From Arachidicoccus ginsenosidivorans (GTDB taxonomy: Bacteria > Bacteroidota > Bacteroidia > Chitinophagales > Chitinophagaceae): 64,000 bases of DNA. Location of the stretch: positions 1,922,001 to 1,986,000 of the forward strand of contig NZ_CP042434.1 of assembly GCF_007971385.1 (NCBI RefSeq), given 5' to 3'. The notes below the pieces were generated by a model. That model was given only the letters and a program-made list of their open reading frames with translations. It did no database searches and was not told the DNA's origin. How positions within the stretch are numbered: position 1 is the stretch's first letter; each line of letters starts with the position of its first letter. Shown in pieces: positions 1-9,886 of this stretch. Both the position numbers and the translations under genes were made by a program.

Positions 1-1528
1 GATCGTATTGACGGAATATTCTAAAATATCGGCAATCTTATCCGTATCATGAATACCCATCCGGATTAACGCAAAAATGCGCAAATCCGGATTCAGTAAT
101 TCACCTTCTTTTAATTTAATGGCCTCCTCGGGTCTTAATAGCGCATTGAATCCCTCTACAAATCCCGGGAACAAGCTCAAGAAGATCTTATCAAAATTAA
201 GCAGTAGGGCCTCTTTTTCTCTTTTGAGATGTATATTATTGATCAAAAACTTAATCTCATCAATTTTGCGATCCCGGGCCTTTTCTTCTACCTGCACAGT
301 AAAACGTTCTATCTTATTGTAGAATTTAGAATAAAAGTCAAAGAAAAAGGCAATATACTTTTCCTTGATAGAATTTGCCTCCGATAATTTAATATTGGTG
401 TTTTGGAGATGTTCATGGGCACTGGTGATGATCTTTTTGGCCGCTTTCAGTTTATTGATTTGCCGATAAACAGTTATGGCCAGTATAATCAATAAAATGA
501 GTAACAGGGTCACCACAATACCATAAATCATCAGAGAGTTCTTCTGCTGCTCCACATTGCTGATTTTTGGGCTTCTATCAGAGGCATCAGCGTTCCCACC
601 TGGATCTTTCGCTGTCTGGCGCCATAAAATATCGCATCTTTATTGGCTTTTTCAACACAGGTAAACGCATTTTTAATATCATCCCCGTGATGGAATAGCA
701 ATTTGGCCAAGTCTAGGGTTGCCGAAGTTTCTTTGGTGGAAGCCTGGATATCTGCAATAGCGGCGCGAATAAGTAACTTTTTGGCCTGCGCCATATTATT
801 TTGCTGCGTATAAATACCACTCAATGTGGAAGCCACGATGGCTAGCTGATGCGCCGTAAGATCCTTTCTGTCAATAATTTTGCCGAAGGATATCCTGGCC
901 GCCTCCTGATCTCCTTTTTGAACGCTTTCAGGCCTTTATAATAGTTATATTCAAAAGAGGAAACCGGAAAGTAAATTAAGGCAGAATCAATATACCGGTT
1001 TCCCCGCTTGTCATAATCAACGGAGAAGGCTGGATCATAATCATATGCAGCTAAATCATAATAATACCTGGCCATCAGGGCATAATATCTGGCCTTAACG
1101 GCCGGTGCAGACTGTCCTATTTGGATAACAGCTAAAGTGTCATAAGCTTCCTTATATAACCCGGCTGACAACAAAGTATGCCCAAAACTGATTTTGGATC
1201 TGATTAAAAACGTCGGATTTTGGAAACGAATGGCCAGTTCTTGTAATTTTCTGGCATAAACAATAGCCGAATCATAACTATAGGCCGCGTATTCATTGTA
1301 AAGACTGTCTGTCAGCGCAAAAAGTAACTCCTCATCACTACCTCTTGTTGTAGCAAGTTTGGATTTGATGGTGCTGATTCGATCCTCCTTAATACGGTCG
1401 TATTCGGAAGACTTTTTAATTTCTGATGTAAGCCTGCCAAGTAGGGTATCTTTTTGCCCAGCATTACTATTGGAGAAGCCCAGTGTAGTTACCGACAAAA
1501 AGAAAGAAATTAGGATAAATCGAATCAT
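1..1528 (-). pseudogene. DUF6377-family TPR/transmembrane regulator, frameshifted and cut by window edge
   Basis: The three minus-strand pieces line up as one protein. The first (842-1528) has a signal peptide and TPR-like helices. The second (531-836) continues the helical repeats. The third (about 1-560) has a strong membrane helix ([16 protein letters not shown]), a charged coiled region and a helix-turn-helix-like end ([12 protein letters not shown]). This order of periplasmic TPRs, one membrane helix and a cytoplasmic DNA-binding end is that of DUF6377 proteins of Bacteroidota. The pieces join if one base is restored in the T5 run at 915-919 and one in the T5 run at 564-568. The start MIRFILISFF at 1528 puts the signal peptide at the N-terminus. 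The C-terminus lies beyond position 1. The likely role is sensing an envelope or nutrient signal, but no target is shown here. The frame breaks are either decay or sequencing errors. Confidence 0.7.
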
Positions 1529-2149
1529 AAAATATAGACTAATAGTTCGTTCAGAGAACAAATATATGCTATTTCCATTATCCGTTTTGACCGTGCCTAC
1601 CCATCAAATAGTGAATCCCTCTTTGAATAATTTAATCTTGCTGATTAGGATCATATAACTGTTTCAGGGGCATTTTCAACCGATTTTCTCAAATCAGTTG
1701 AATATAGTCTTCCGGGTACTCTTTTTTACTTTTAAAGCCTAACACGCAATCCAACGTTTCCAAAATCACAGGCAATACCCTGAAAAACAGCAGTACCTAA
1801 TAAAACCTTTCCCCTTCTTTTCATAAAACCCGTCCCTTTTGCCTTGCTCCTCACTCAACGAGTCACCCTTTTATTTGAATACGGCAATTCCTTCCGGCTT
1901 AAACCGAGCTGCATAGATCGAAAATGATGGATTCTGTCCATTCTGATTGTAGCTGCTATCCAGTTGCCAGGTTCAACTTGATTCTGTTATAACGGGTCTT
2001 GATCTGCATTATTATAATCATGCGCCCCGGTTGATTTTGACCTTGGAGGGTGTATCGTGAAGGCACCCCAGACTGACCGTGCATTAAGCAGGCAAATTGA
2101 ATATAATCGTTTTCAAAATGCAGTAGCATTGAATTTTAAAGAATCAAAC
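1529..2149. other. Gap without an intact gene
   Basis: No ORF here looks real. On the minus strand near 1880-2040 short stretches read like protein in shifting frames (for example WQLDSSYNQNGQNPSFSIY ending in a stop near 1877). This could be the decayed end of an unidentified gene. No hairpin or tRNA was seen. Confidence 0.3.
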
Positions 2150-3024
2150 TTAATCTGGATTCGTCCCCGAATCAATTAGCAACATGGTCTTTCTAAATTC
2201 AGAGAGATTATTGCCGGTCTTTAATTTGAAAAAGCGGCTAAAATGGGCAGGACTTTCAAAGCCCAATTCATACCCGATTTCTTTGCCAGACTTATTGGTA
2301 TAGAACAGGTACCTTTTTGCTTCCAGGATGATTCTTTTATGAATAAGGCTCGAAGGAGCCGGATAGCCTGCCAGATGAAAGAGATTGGTCAAGGTCTTGG
2401 GTGACTTATTTAGTACAGCTGCGTAATAGCTTACTTCATGGGCCTCTTTAAAATGCATTTCTAAAAGCAAATTAAACTGGCGGATGATATCCAGTTTTTC
2501 GTCAGTCAACAGTTCATTACTGTTGGTCTGGATTTTCGCCATTCGTGTGCTATTAATAATCAGGCGCTTCAGCAATGTACGCAGCATTTCCCCTGCATCC
2601 TGTCCCGTTGTTGCATATCCGCTATGCACAATTGTTCAATTATGCTGATATTGCGCAGATCTTCCTCTCCTAGCAAAATGAACAAAGGGTGATGGATTCC
2701 ATAAAAGAGAAATCCTACACAGCCCACTTCTGCATCATGATCAACTATACAGTAGAATTCACGGTTAAACTGCCACGCGATCATCTGTTGCGGCCTTTCA
2801 AACTCAAAATGCTGATTGGCGACCAAGGGGAGCAGTGAATAACCAGGCATCGTATAGGCCATTTCGTCAATCCGAACCTGCTGTGCATCGGGAGTTCTAT
2901 TGATAACGAAAGTATTGATGGTGCTCTTTTCAGGGCTCAAAATGCCGGCGCCTTTTAGCGCATCGCTTTCTACGACCATTCGAAAAAGGCCGCCTGTCGC
3001 CTTATTTATAAATTCAAAGTTCAT
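2150..3024 (-). pseudogene. AraC-family transcriptional regulator, split by one frameshift
   Basis: The N-terminal piece (2569-3024) is a cupin-like AraC sensor domain that includes FYCIVDHDAEVGCVGFLFYG. The C-terminal piece (2150-2629) is the double helix-turn-helix domain, with SYYAAVLNKSPKTLTNLF in the first unit and the signature GYELGFESPAHFSRFFKLKT in the second. The two overlap in different frames. They join as DRMQG-EMLRTLL if one base is restored in the C4 run at 2590-2593, giving about 290 residues, the usual family length. It lies downstream of the AhpD-like gene on the same strand, with a hairpin between them, so it may control that gene. As written, sensor and DNA-binding halves are uncoupled. 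Confidence 0.75.
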
Positions 3025-3080
3025 ATAGATATACTTCTAGATATACTTCCATTAATATTTGCACACCAATTCTTGAATCA

Positions 3081-3128
3081 TTGGCAGGTAATCAGCCTTC
3101 AAAAGACTTGAAGCCGATCACCTGCCAA
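3081..3128 (-). terminator. Hairpin between AhpD-like gene and AraC gene
   Basis: The arms TTGGCAGGT and ACCTGCCAA flank a partly paired inner part (ATC/GAT, CTTCAA/TTGAAG). It follows the AhpD-like stop and precedes the AraC start, so it fits a terminator or attenuator for the upstream gene. There is no long T run. Confidence 0.45.
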
Positions 3129-3182
3129 AGGATTCACCTTAAAATTACTAAAAAATGCAGCCCAAAACTACGATTCCAAGCC

Positions 3183-3725
3183 TTAGCCGTTCAACCGGGC
3201 CGCCAATGGGAAATCAATAGGCGCTTTTGTCACTGCATGTAAGATATTACTGATTGTTCTGTCACCTATTAACACGATCACATCCATCAGGTTTTCCTTG
3301 GTATACCCTGCAGCAAAGAACTTACTTACAAGATCAGGGTCTGCATGTCCGCGGCTTTCTGTCAGAGCTTTTGACAATTTTGCCAGTATATCCAAGGCCG
3401 GGTCAAAGGATGCCTTACCTTGGCGAAGCTCCTCAATTTCTGACGGAGAAAATCCGTTTAGTTTTGAGAAAGCCGTGTGCGCGCTCAAACAATATAGGCA
3501 TCCATTCACTTCACTGACTGCTAAATTCACCACTTCAACTTGCCTTTTGGTTAGAGAAGTGCCACTGTTCTCCATATTTATATATGTCTGTAAAGCATAG
3601 TCTGAATAGGCTAGCATGGCGTATAAATTGGGTACCGACCCCAGTGCTCCTGCCAGCTTATCGAAGATCTTCTGATTTTTAACGGAAATGCTTTCTTTCT
3701 TTGGAATTTCAAAATTTGTCGTCAT
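3183..3725 (-). CDS. AhpD-like / carboxymuconolactone decarboxylase family protein
   Basis: This 180-residue protein carries the CxxC and downstream His of the AhpD family in NGCLYCLSAHTAF (about residues 74-86), within an all-helical domain. Family members act as peroxidase-linked alkylhydroperoxide reductases or as decarboxylases. The CxxC-x3-H arrangement favours the redox, AhpD-like group. There is no signal peptide, so it is cytoplasmic. The ATG at 3725 is preceded by an A/T-rich leader without Shine-Dalgarno, as usual for this phylum. An AraC regulator follows on the same strand and methionine sulfoxide reductases lie 1.7 kb away, both compatible with an oxidative-stress role. The exact substrate cannot be read from the sequence. 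Confidence 0.85.
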   Translation of the reverse strand: MTTNFEIPKKESISVKNQKIFDKLAGALGSVPNLYAMLAYSDYALQTYINMENSGTSLTKRQVEVVNLAVSEVNGCLYCLSAHTAFSKLNGFSPSEIEELRQGKASFDPALDILAKLSKALTESRGHADPDLVSKFFAAGYTKENLMDVIVLIGDRTISNILHAVTKAPIDFPLAARLNG

Positions 3726-3788
3726 TATTTCTTATACAATTTATATGATTATTAAATAAATACACAATTAATTTAGGAGAAAAGGAGT

Positions 3789-5083
3789 TTATTCGATCGT
3801 CACTTTTATGAAATCTGTAATCTCAGGAAGTGTTGTAAAGGCATTGGGATTAGGCACTTCCTGGATCGTATTATCATGCTCAGCCACGTTACCGCCAAGG
3901 TTAAATTGGCTATTACCGGCTCCAGGAAACTGATCAACAGCAGTTCCATCATCATACAGTTTAACTGCGCTGGAGTAATCACCTGGTTTTGTGGGATCAA
4001 TGTCATCCGTTGATGCGAAAAACCAGTCATTGGAGAATCCGTACATCGTGGCAATGGCCAGATGTTCCCCTTTAGCGACCTGTAGTTTCTGGGTAACTTT
4101 GCTTCCAGGTTGATCACCTACAGCCGGCAGTAAGACGGTCGAACTTTCGGCTGCCAAAACGTACACATGGGTTACGCCGTCCACCTTCTTGAGTGCCGCA
4201 GCCAGATCAGCCGCATCTCCTTGCTGGGCCAGTTTCATCAGACCATTTCCCGGGTCTGCCTGCCCTACTTTAAAGATAGGATTTTCAGCGCCTGTATAAG
4301 TGACGACCAAAATCGGTGAAAGTGGGGTAAATATGCCGGTATTGTCACTGATATATTTAGCCAGATCGACGGTAGAACCCGTTTCAGCGAGTGCGGTCAG
4401 TCCGTTTGCCGTAGGCTTCCCTTGCTCATAGAGGGCGCCGTATTTAATATACTGCCTCCAGCAATGTAAGAGACCGCCCATACGCCCGGACTAATGGGTG
4501 TTTCATTGGCTGTTCCACCCGAAGTGTTTTTCAACGTGAGTGTAAAATAAGAATCCCCATCATATTTTAGCGTGGCTTTTACCAGCGAGGAGGCCTTCAG
4601 GTAGGTATTCCCTTCCTCATCTTTCCCAACGACTTCCTTTATAGGGTTGCTTTCAGTTGCGCCAGGACGATTTACACCCGGACCAGGAGCCTGGTTAACC
4701 CTGGTGCCATTATCCCATAGCTTCACCATATCTGACACGTCCCCTTCAATAGGGTTTTTATCCGCATCATAGAGGGTGATGCCAGGATTTATCGGAGCAA
4801 AAAACAAGTCACTGGAATACCCATACATCGCTGCAAAAGTCACGGCCTGCCCGTAGGCTGCCGAAAATTTAAAAGAAACGGACTGGCCGGGCATAATGAG
4901 CGGAGATGCACCCGTTTGCGCAAATGTGCCCGATTCAACAAGGCTCTTTGACTGCAGAACATTTTCTATCGTTATGGATCGATCAGTATTTCCTGGAGAA
5001 TCATTGTCATTATCCTTACTGCAGGCCGCAAAAAATAAGGGTAAGGCAAGTGCAAGTAGCCATTTAAAGTTATTACGAATCAT
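3789..5083 (-). pseudogene. Lipoprotein with two tandem spondin-type domains, frameshifted
   Basis: The protein starts at MIRNNFKWLLALALPLFFAACSK (5083), a lipoprotein signal peptide with the lipobox FAACS. An Asp/Asn-rich linker follows, then two copies of a spondin_N-like domain. The copies share MYGYSSDLFFAP / MYGFSNDWFFAS, a following Asp/Pro segment, LWDNGTRVNQAPG / LYDDGTAVDQFPG, and an Asn-Pro-rich end. The N-terminal piece ends at 4397 and the C-terminal piece starts near 4481. They join as GGSIL-KYGALYEQG if one base is restored in the short run at 4443-4445. Spondin domains are adhesion or beta-sandwich folds, and a surface lipoprotein role is inferred. The gene stands alone between AhpD and MsrA. 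Confidence 0.7.
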
Positions 5084-5406
5084 TTTTAAAGGTTTTAGTT
5101 CGAGAAATAAGCTAATAATAGGCAAAGCTAGCAGCAATCAATGCCCGTAACAATGCCGTAAACGCCCTAACACTTGCCAATACTTCCTGAATGCGCCAAA
5201 TTGATTCCTCAAAAGCATTCATGCTGTAAGGAGCTAAATGGAAAAACTCATTTCCACCCAAAAGGGGCATCGTATAAAGATATCATTATGTTAAAACCAC
5301 CATGAAGGGCCCAATAAGAAGTATTGTCAATTATTTAGGAAGACTGGGTATTGCTTTTACTTTGGTTTAGACGGATCTTTACAATGATTAAATAAATTAC
5401 TTCAAA

Positions 5407-6150
5407 ATGAAAAGCATTCAAATAAATCAGTTAGTTAAGCACCTGCTCATCGCTACGCTTTGGTTACCCATCGCAGCCTGCGCCCAAAACAAAACCGATA
5501 TCAGTCATTCAAAAGCATTCCAGGCAATGGAAAACGCCAAACCATTGACCACTACCAGTAAAACTGATACCGCAACTTTTGCGGCAGGATGTTTCTGGTG
5601 TGTAGAAGCACAGTTTCAACAATTAAAAGGAGTCGATACCGTTATTTCCGGATTTACCGGAGGGACAGTACCCAATCCCAGCTATGAACAGGTATGTACC
5701 GGTACTACCGGCCATGCCGAAGCATGTAATATTGTGTATGAACCAGCTATTATTTCTTACGATGAATTGCTGGCCGCATTTTTCATGGCACATGACCCTA
5801 CCCAGCTGAACAGGCAGGGAGATGACGTGGGTACACAATACCGTTCAGCCATCTTCTATCGCAATACGCAGCAAAAGGATAAAGCCAATTATTATATCAA
5901 GCGCCTAAACGAAGAAAAAGCATACGATAAACCTATTGTGACTCAAGTCCAGCCGCTGACCGTCTTCTACAAAGCAGAGGGTTATCACCAGGATTATTAC
6001 AACAATAATGGCTCACAACCCTATTGTCAACTGGTGATCCGACCAAAACTGGAGAAATTCAAAAGGTGTTTAAGGATAAACTTAAAAATAAATAATGATG
6101 AAACTTTCACTTGTGTTGATTGTGGCAATGCTGATGCAGTTTGCCTGTAA
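5407..6150 (+). CDS. msrA: Peptide-methionine (S)-S-oxide reductase MsrA, exported
   Basis: MsrA reduces the S form of methionine sulfoxide in proteins. The catalytic signature GCFWCVEAQFQQL is at about residues 61-73, followed by the family blocks SGFTGGTVPNPSYEQVCTG, GHAEA and GYHQDYY. An N-terminal signal segment ending LPIAACAQ suggests export, probably as a lipoprotein. The last about 20 residues (after KLEKF) do not look like MsrA. Restoring one base in the A4 run at 6061-6064 gives the usual ending KKVFKDKLKNK and a stop at 6093-6095 that overlaps the msrB start (TAATG). So the true end is probably 6095 and the two genes are translationally coupled. The catalytic core is not affected. 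Confidence 0.92.
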   Translation: MKSIQINQLVKHLLIATLWLPIAACAQNKTDISHSKAFQAMENAKPLTTTSKTDTATFAAGCFWCVEAQFQQLKGVDTVISGFTGGTVPNPSYEQVCTGTTGHAEACNIVYEPAIISYDELLAAFFMAHDPTQLNRQGDDVGTQYRSAIFYRNTQQKDKANYYIKRLNEEKAYDKPIVTQVQPLTVFYKAEGYHQDYYNNNGSQPYCQLVIRPKLEKFKRCLRINLKINNDETFTCVDCGNADAVCL

Positions 6151-6616
6151 AGGCGTTGGACAACCAAATACAAACCCAACAGAGCCGCATAAAAACAATC
6201 CATATTACTCAAGAACCGATACCACAAAACTTCGGGTTTCTAACGCAGAATGGAAGAAAATACTCCCTCCAGAGCTATATAACATTGCCAGGGAGAAGGG
6301 CACGGAAACAGCATTTACCGGGAAATACTGGAACAGCAATGCAAAAGGTACCTATTACTGCGCCGTCTGTGGAAACAAATTATTCCGTTCCGATGCCAAA
6401 TTCGCAAGTACCTGTGGTTGGCCTAGTTTTTATGAGCCGTCTCGTCCAACGAGCGTCGTTTATAAGGAAGATGACTCTTATGGAATGCAAAGGACAGAAG
6501 TCGAATGTGGCAGATGTGGTTCGCACTTGGGCCACATTTTCGACGATGGCCCCCCTCCCACTTATAAAAGGTTCTGCATGAATTCCATATCACTCGATTT
6601 TGTGCCAGACAAATAG
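6095..6616 (+). CDS. msrB: Peptide-methionine (R)-S-oxide reductase MsrB, exported
   Basis: MsrB reduces the R form of methionine sulfoxide and so complements MsrA. The zinc-binding pairs CAVC and CGRC, the block CGWPSFYEP, the motif SHLGHIFDDGP and the catalytic Cys in KRFCMNS are all present in order. The first about 20 residues form a lipoprotein-type signal (LMQFACKG), so the enzyme acts in the envelope with MsrA. The start is the first ATG of ATGATG at 6095, which overlaps the expected msrA stop. The two genes form one operon. Confidence 0.93.
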   Translation: MMKLSLVLIVAMLMQFACKGVGQPNTNPTEPHKNNPYYSRTDTTKLRVSNAEWKKILPPELYNIAREKGTETAFTGKYWNSNAKGTYYCAVCGNKLFRSDAKFASTCGWPSFYEPSRPTSVVYKEDDSYGMQRTEVECGRCGSHLGHIFDDGPPPTYKRFCMNSISLDFVPDK

Positions 6617-6645
6617 GTATACTATAATTAGCAACCATTTACCTT

Positions 6646-6681
6646 GTCAGTCACTGAATGAAAGTAAATTCGGTGACTGAC
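6646..6681. terminator. Convergent terminator hairpin after msrB
   Basis: Inverted arms GTCAGTCACTGAAT (6646-6659) and ATTCGGTGACTGAC (6668-6681) sit between the convergent msrB and Gfo/Idh genes. The stem is near perfect with one G-T pair and an 8-base loop. No strong T run follows, so the function is inferred from position. Confidence 0.55.
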
Positions 6682-6735
6682 CCAAAAACATTGATAACCG
6701 GTCCATGTATTACAAGTAAACCAACTGTTATCCGT

Positions 6736-7842
6736 TTATTTTAGGTATATTTTTCTCCCTTCTTTTGCCGACTGTCTGGCAGCAGACAGGATTTTAACCA
6801 CAATCAGGTTGTTCTGCAAAGAAGAAAGATCATTACCGGGTTTTAACTGCCCCCTGAGAACGGAGGTAACATAAGCAACATAATTCTGAAAAGGTGCCAC
6901 TGGGACATCCAGCTTTTTAATGCTAAAATCCGACTCTTTCCCTTTGCGTTCACGTAAGGTATTCGGATCAACGGCCTGCAGGTAACCAGTCTTACCAAAA
7001 ACTTCCAAATCTTTAATATTATAGGGCCAGTTCCAGGAAGCTTCAATGATGCCGGTCGCTTTGGGAAAATCCAGCACAATGGTCGCATCATCATCCACTC
7101 TGGGATAAATATCAGGTTTAATATGTCTAGTCGTTGCATAGACGGCTAAAGGAGCTTTGCCGTCCATCAACCAGGTCATTAGATTAGCCCCATAACAACC
7201 GAAATCAAATAAGGCCCCTGCACCATTGGTTTTGGGGTCAGTCAGCCAGCTCAGAAATTCAGGACTGCAACCTATCTCTTTAGGCCCCTGATGACCATCA
7301 TGAGCGACCATCTTCCTTATATCACCGATCTGATCCGCCTTGACTTGGCTGTATAAAGTTTGATTGCTCGCATACCAGCTAGTTTCATAATCGGTTAATA
7401 CCTGGATATGATATTTTTCCGCAAGGGAGACAATCTGCTCCGCATCTTTCACAGTGGTAGCCAGCGGCTTTTCTACCATGACATCCACATGAAAGGGTGC
7501 ACAAATTTTTACAACAGAGAGATGCGCTGAATTTGGATCGAAAGCCATCACTACTTCCGGTTTTTTATGCTTCAACAGTGTAGAAAGATCTTTGTAGAAT
7601 AAGGAATCCGCCAGATGATAATTCTTTTTAAACTTATTGATCAAGGCAGGATCCGACTCGGCAATTCCAATGATATCCACTTCTCCTTGTTTATAATGTT
7701 GCATCAAAAGATAAACATGGTCATGACTTAACCCTGCCAAGGCAACTTTTAATGGGCCTGTTTGAGCCGTAGCGGATAATTGCGAGGTGATCAAAGTAGC
7801 AAAAAAGAAAATCAACATAAAAAGGGTTAACCGGAATTTCAT
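6736..7842 (-). CDS. Gfo/Idh/MocA family oxidoreductase, exported
   Basis: The protein has about 368 residues and an NAD(P)-binding Rossmann start (VALAGLSHDHVYLLMQHY) at about residues 32-49. The family motif EKPLATTVKDAEQIV is present, followed by the C-terminal Gfo/Idh domain with GHQGPKE and GALFDFGCYGANLMTWLM. A hydrophobic signal peptide (LFMLIFFFATLITSQLSATAQ) precedes the domain, so it is probably exported, as many Bacteroidota members are. The start MKFRLTLFM at 7842 was chosen over an upstream ATG because it places the signal at the N-terminus. Family members oxidise sugars or sugar derivatives. The substrate here is unknown and no sugar-operon neighbour helps. Confidence 0.82.
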   Translation of the reverse strand: MKFRLTLFMLIFFFATLITSQLSATAQTGPLKVALAGLSHDHVYLLMQHYKQGEVDIIGIAESDPALINKFKKNYHLADSLFYKDLSTLLKHKKPEVVMAFDPNSAHLSVVKICAPFHVDVMVEKPLATTVKDAEQIVSLAEKYHIQVLTDYETSWYASNQTLYSQVKADQIGDIRKMVAHDGHQGPKEIGCSPEFLSWLTDPKTNGAGALFDFGCYGANLMTWLMDGKAPLAVYATTRHIKPDIYPRVDDDATIVLDFPKATGIIEASWNWPYNIKDLEVFGKTGYLQAVDPNTLRERKGKESDFSIKKLDVPVAPFQNYVAYVTSVLRGQLKPGNDLSSLQNNLIVVKILSAARQSAKEGRKIYLK

Positions 7843-8016
7843 TCTAAAGAATTTAAAATAAAAAAATAGAGATGCAATTTGAGGATGCAAAAAAACCACG
7901 ATAAGAGACTATCAAAAATACATTCAAAATGTCAATAAAAGAATGAAAATTAAAATTTCACAAATATCAAATCGTGGCTCATCGCCTTTTAGTTATTCAG
8001 CGTTTAATATCGCTCC

Positions 8017-8608
8017 CTAAGCGAAAGTTCCTGCTTCTGCATCTTTCCAGCGCTGTTCGCCTAATTGCTCTAATATTTGGGTACGTTGCTCCAATGTTGT
8101 GGCATCGTTATAACCTTTTGACATTACTCTTGTCATATCGTACATACCTGTTGTGGCAACGGCTTTTACACGTTTGTCAATGGCAGTAGTGTTTAATGCA
8201 AAACCTGCCCAACCGCAAATCCCGATGATACCAATTTTGTTTCTGTCCACACTCTTCTGTATTCCGAGAAAATCTACCGCCGAACTAAAATCTTCCGCAC
8301 TGATGTCAGGCGAAGTAACATTACGAGGTTCGCCACCGCTTTCGCCTGTGTATGACGGGTCAAAAGCCAATGCAACAAAATCCACGTTCTGCCATTTGAT
8401 TGGCATATAATCTCGAAGATTGCTCTTTTACCGCTCAGAAAGGTCCCCTGATGACAATAGCCCACAAAGGCTGATTGCCGTACTCTTTCGGCAGGTATAA
8501 ATCTCCTGTCAATGTAATGCCGTACCGGTTTTTGAATGTTACTTTTTGGCGTGTTACTTTATCGCTCAACTCAAATGTATAGTGTTCTGTTTGCTCTGTC
8601 TGTTTCAT
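8017..8608 (-). pseudogene. Alpha/beta-hydrolase (dienelactone-hydrolase-like) relic
   Basis: The frame starts at MKQTEQTEHYTF (8608) behind an AGAGGAGG Shine-Dalgarno-like sequence, which is unusual in this phylum. It reads through a typical start (GDLYLPKEYG) and then hits an in-frame TGA where the family has Gly in GPFG. A frameshift in the A4 run at 8377-8380 follows. The next piece (8017-8406) has LAFDPSYTGESGGEP and the nucleophile region IGIIGICGWAGFALN. The protein then stops at 8017, well before the usual end, so the C-terminal half with the catalytic His is missing. With three separate lesions it is almost certainly dead. It opens a cluster of small, A/T-rich accessory genes on the minus strand. 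Confidence 0.75.
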
Positions 8609-8696
8609 TTCCTCCTCTGTTTATTTTGTTGGCAAGTTCCCAATGTTAGCAAAGCGGTTGTCATTATGATTGATAATTATTTCATTTTATTCTTCT

Positions 8697-9257
8697 TTAA
8701 ATTGTTTTAATAATCTTCGCAGGAATACCACCAACAACTGTATTATCGGGAACATTTTTTGAAACGACTGCACCCGAAGCTACAACTGCATTTTCGCCAA
8801 TCGTTACGCCTTGCAAAATGGTTGCTCCTGCACCAATCCAAGCGTTCTTTTTGATGTGGATAGGTTTAGGAATAAGTGCGTGTCTGTTTTCGGGTTCTGT
8901 CGGGTGTCCCTCTGATAACAAACTAACTTTTGGAGCTATCAATACGTTATCTTCAATGGTAATTCCTCCCAAATCCAAAAACGTACAATCGAAATTGATA
9001 AATACGTTTTTCCCGATTCTAGTATGCTTTCCGTAATTGATATACAAAGGCGTGAAAACTGCAACGCTTTCGTCAATTTCCGTACCTGTGATTTGGCTCA
9101 ACAAATCCCTGATTTCTGTCTGGTCTATTGCATTGTTCATTTGAACAAGCAGCTTTTTTGTAGCAAATGAAGCTTCTATCATTTTGTAAGCTTCAGAGTC
9201 GTTTGGCAAAATGATTTCTCCATTCCGCAACCGCTCGAAAATATCTGTTCTCTGCAT
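8697..9257 (-). CDS. Hexapeptide-repeat sugar O-acetyltransferase (maltose/nodulation acetyltransferase type)
   Basis: This 186-residue protein has the N-terminal helical Mac domain (residues about 1-55) followed by a left-handed beta-helix of hexapeptide repeats. Blocks visible are NYGKHTRIGKNVFINFDCTF, DNVLIAPKVSLLSEGHPTEP with the catalytic His, and the typical end ENAVVASGAVVSKNVPDNTV then GGIPAKIIK. It would transfer acetyl groups from acetyl-CoA to a sugar or related acceptor in the cytoplasm. The gene is intact although its neighbours on both sides are damaged. Its A/T-rich codon use resembles the adjacent GNAT and hydrolase relics and suggests a shared transferred block. Confidence 0.88.
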   Translation of the reverse strand: MQRTDIFERLRNGEIILPNDSEAYKMIEASFATKKLLVQMNNAIDQTEIRDLLSQITGTEIDESVAVFTPLYINYGKHTRIGKNVFINFDCTFLDLGGITIEDNVLIAPKVSLLSEGHPTEPENRHALIPKPIHIKKNAWIGAGATILQGVTIGENAVVASGAVVSKNVPDNTVVGGIPAKIIKTI

Positions 9258-9363
9258 TATCTTAATTATTTACAATGCAAAGTTAAAAATAAAGTCTCAC
9301 AACTGTTTTGTTGTAAGGTACAAATTACTTTTTTGCAAAGCTCAAAATAGATTATTAAATCTC

Positions 9364-9884
9364 TTATTTCAACTTTAGTTTCATCATTATATCGGTCTGC
9401 TCGTCATTGCCCAATTTGAAAATGTGCTTATCAAATTCTACAAAACCATTCTTCTTGTAAAAGCTGATTGCTCTTGGGTTTTCTTCCCAAACGCCTAACC
9501 ACACATAGTCGGCATTTTTCTCTTTAGCAATTTCAATCGCTTTTTCATAAAGCACTTGCCCGACTTTCTTTTCGTGAAATTCCTTTAAAACATAAATACG
9601 TTCAATTTCAAGTGCTTTGTCATCCTGCAATTCTGTTTGTGATTGTCCGAAATTAAGTTTTAGATAACCGATTACGTTATTGTCAAGTGTTGCAAAATAA
9701 AATTCTGTATTTTTATCGCTTAATTCGGTTGTCAATTTTTCTATGGAAAATCCCTCGTTTAAATAATTAATCATATTTTCTTCGGTGTTTCCTGCCGAAA
9801 AGGTTTCATAGAAAGTTTGTTTACCAATTTTTGTAATTGGTCAATGTCGTTTAGTGTTACTTTTCTGATATTCAATATATCCAT
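9364..9884 (-). pseudogene. GNAT family N-acetyltransferase, N-terminal frameshift
   Basis: The main frame (9364-9774) holds the GNAT core: LEIERIYVLKEFHEKKVGQVLYEKAIEIA is the acetyl-CoA-binding motif A, and ENPRAISFYKKNGF is motif B. The N-terminal part starts at MDILNIRKVTLNDIDQLQK (9884). It joins as KIGKQTFYETFSAGNTEEN if one base is restored in the T5 run at 9828-9832. Full length would be about 173 residues, normal for the family. Its start lies only a few bases after the stop of the AbiEii/AraC fusion. The acceptor substrate is unknown. Confidence 0.78.
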
Positions 9885-9886
9885 AT

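Noticed and set aside
5140..5270. A 36-codon minus-strand ORF (MNAFEESIWRIQ) upstream of the spondin gene
   Set aside because: Very short, no family resemblance, no neighbours that need it.
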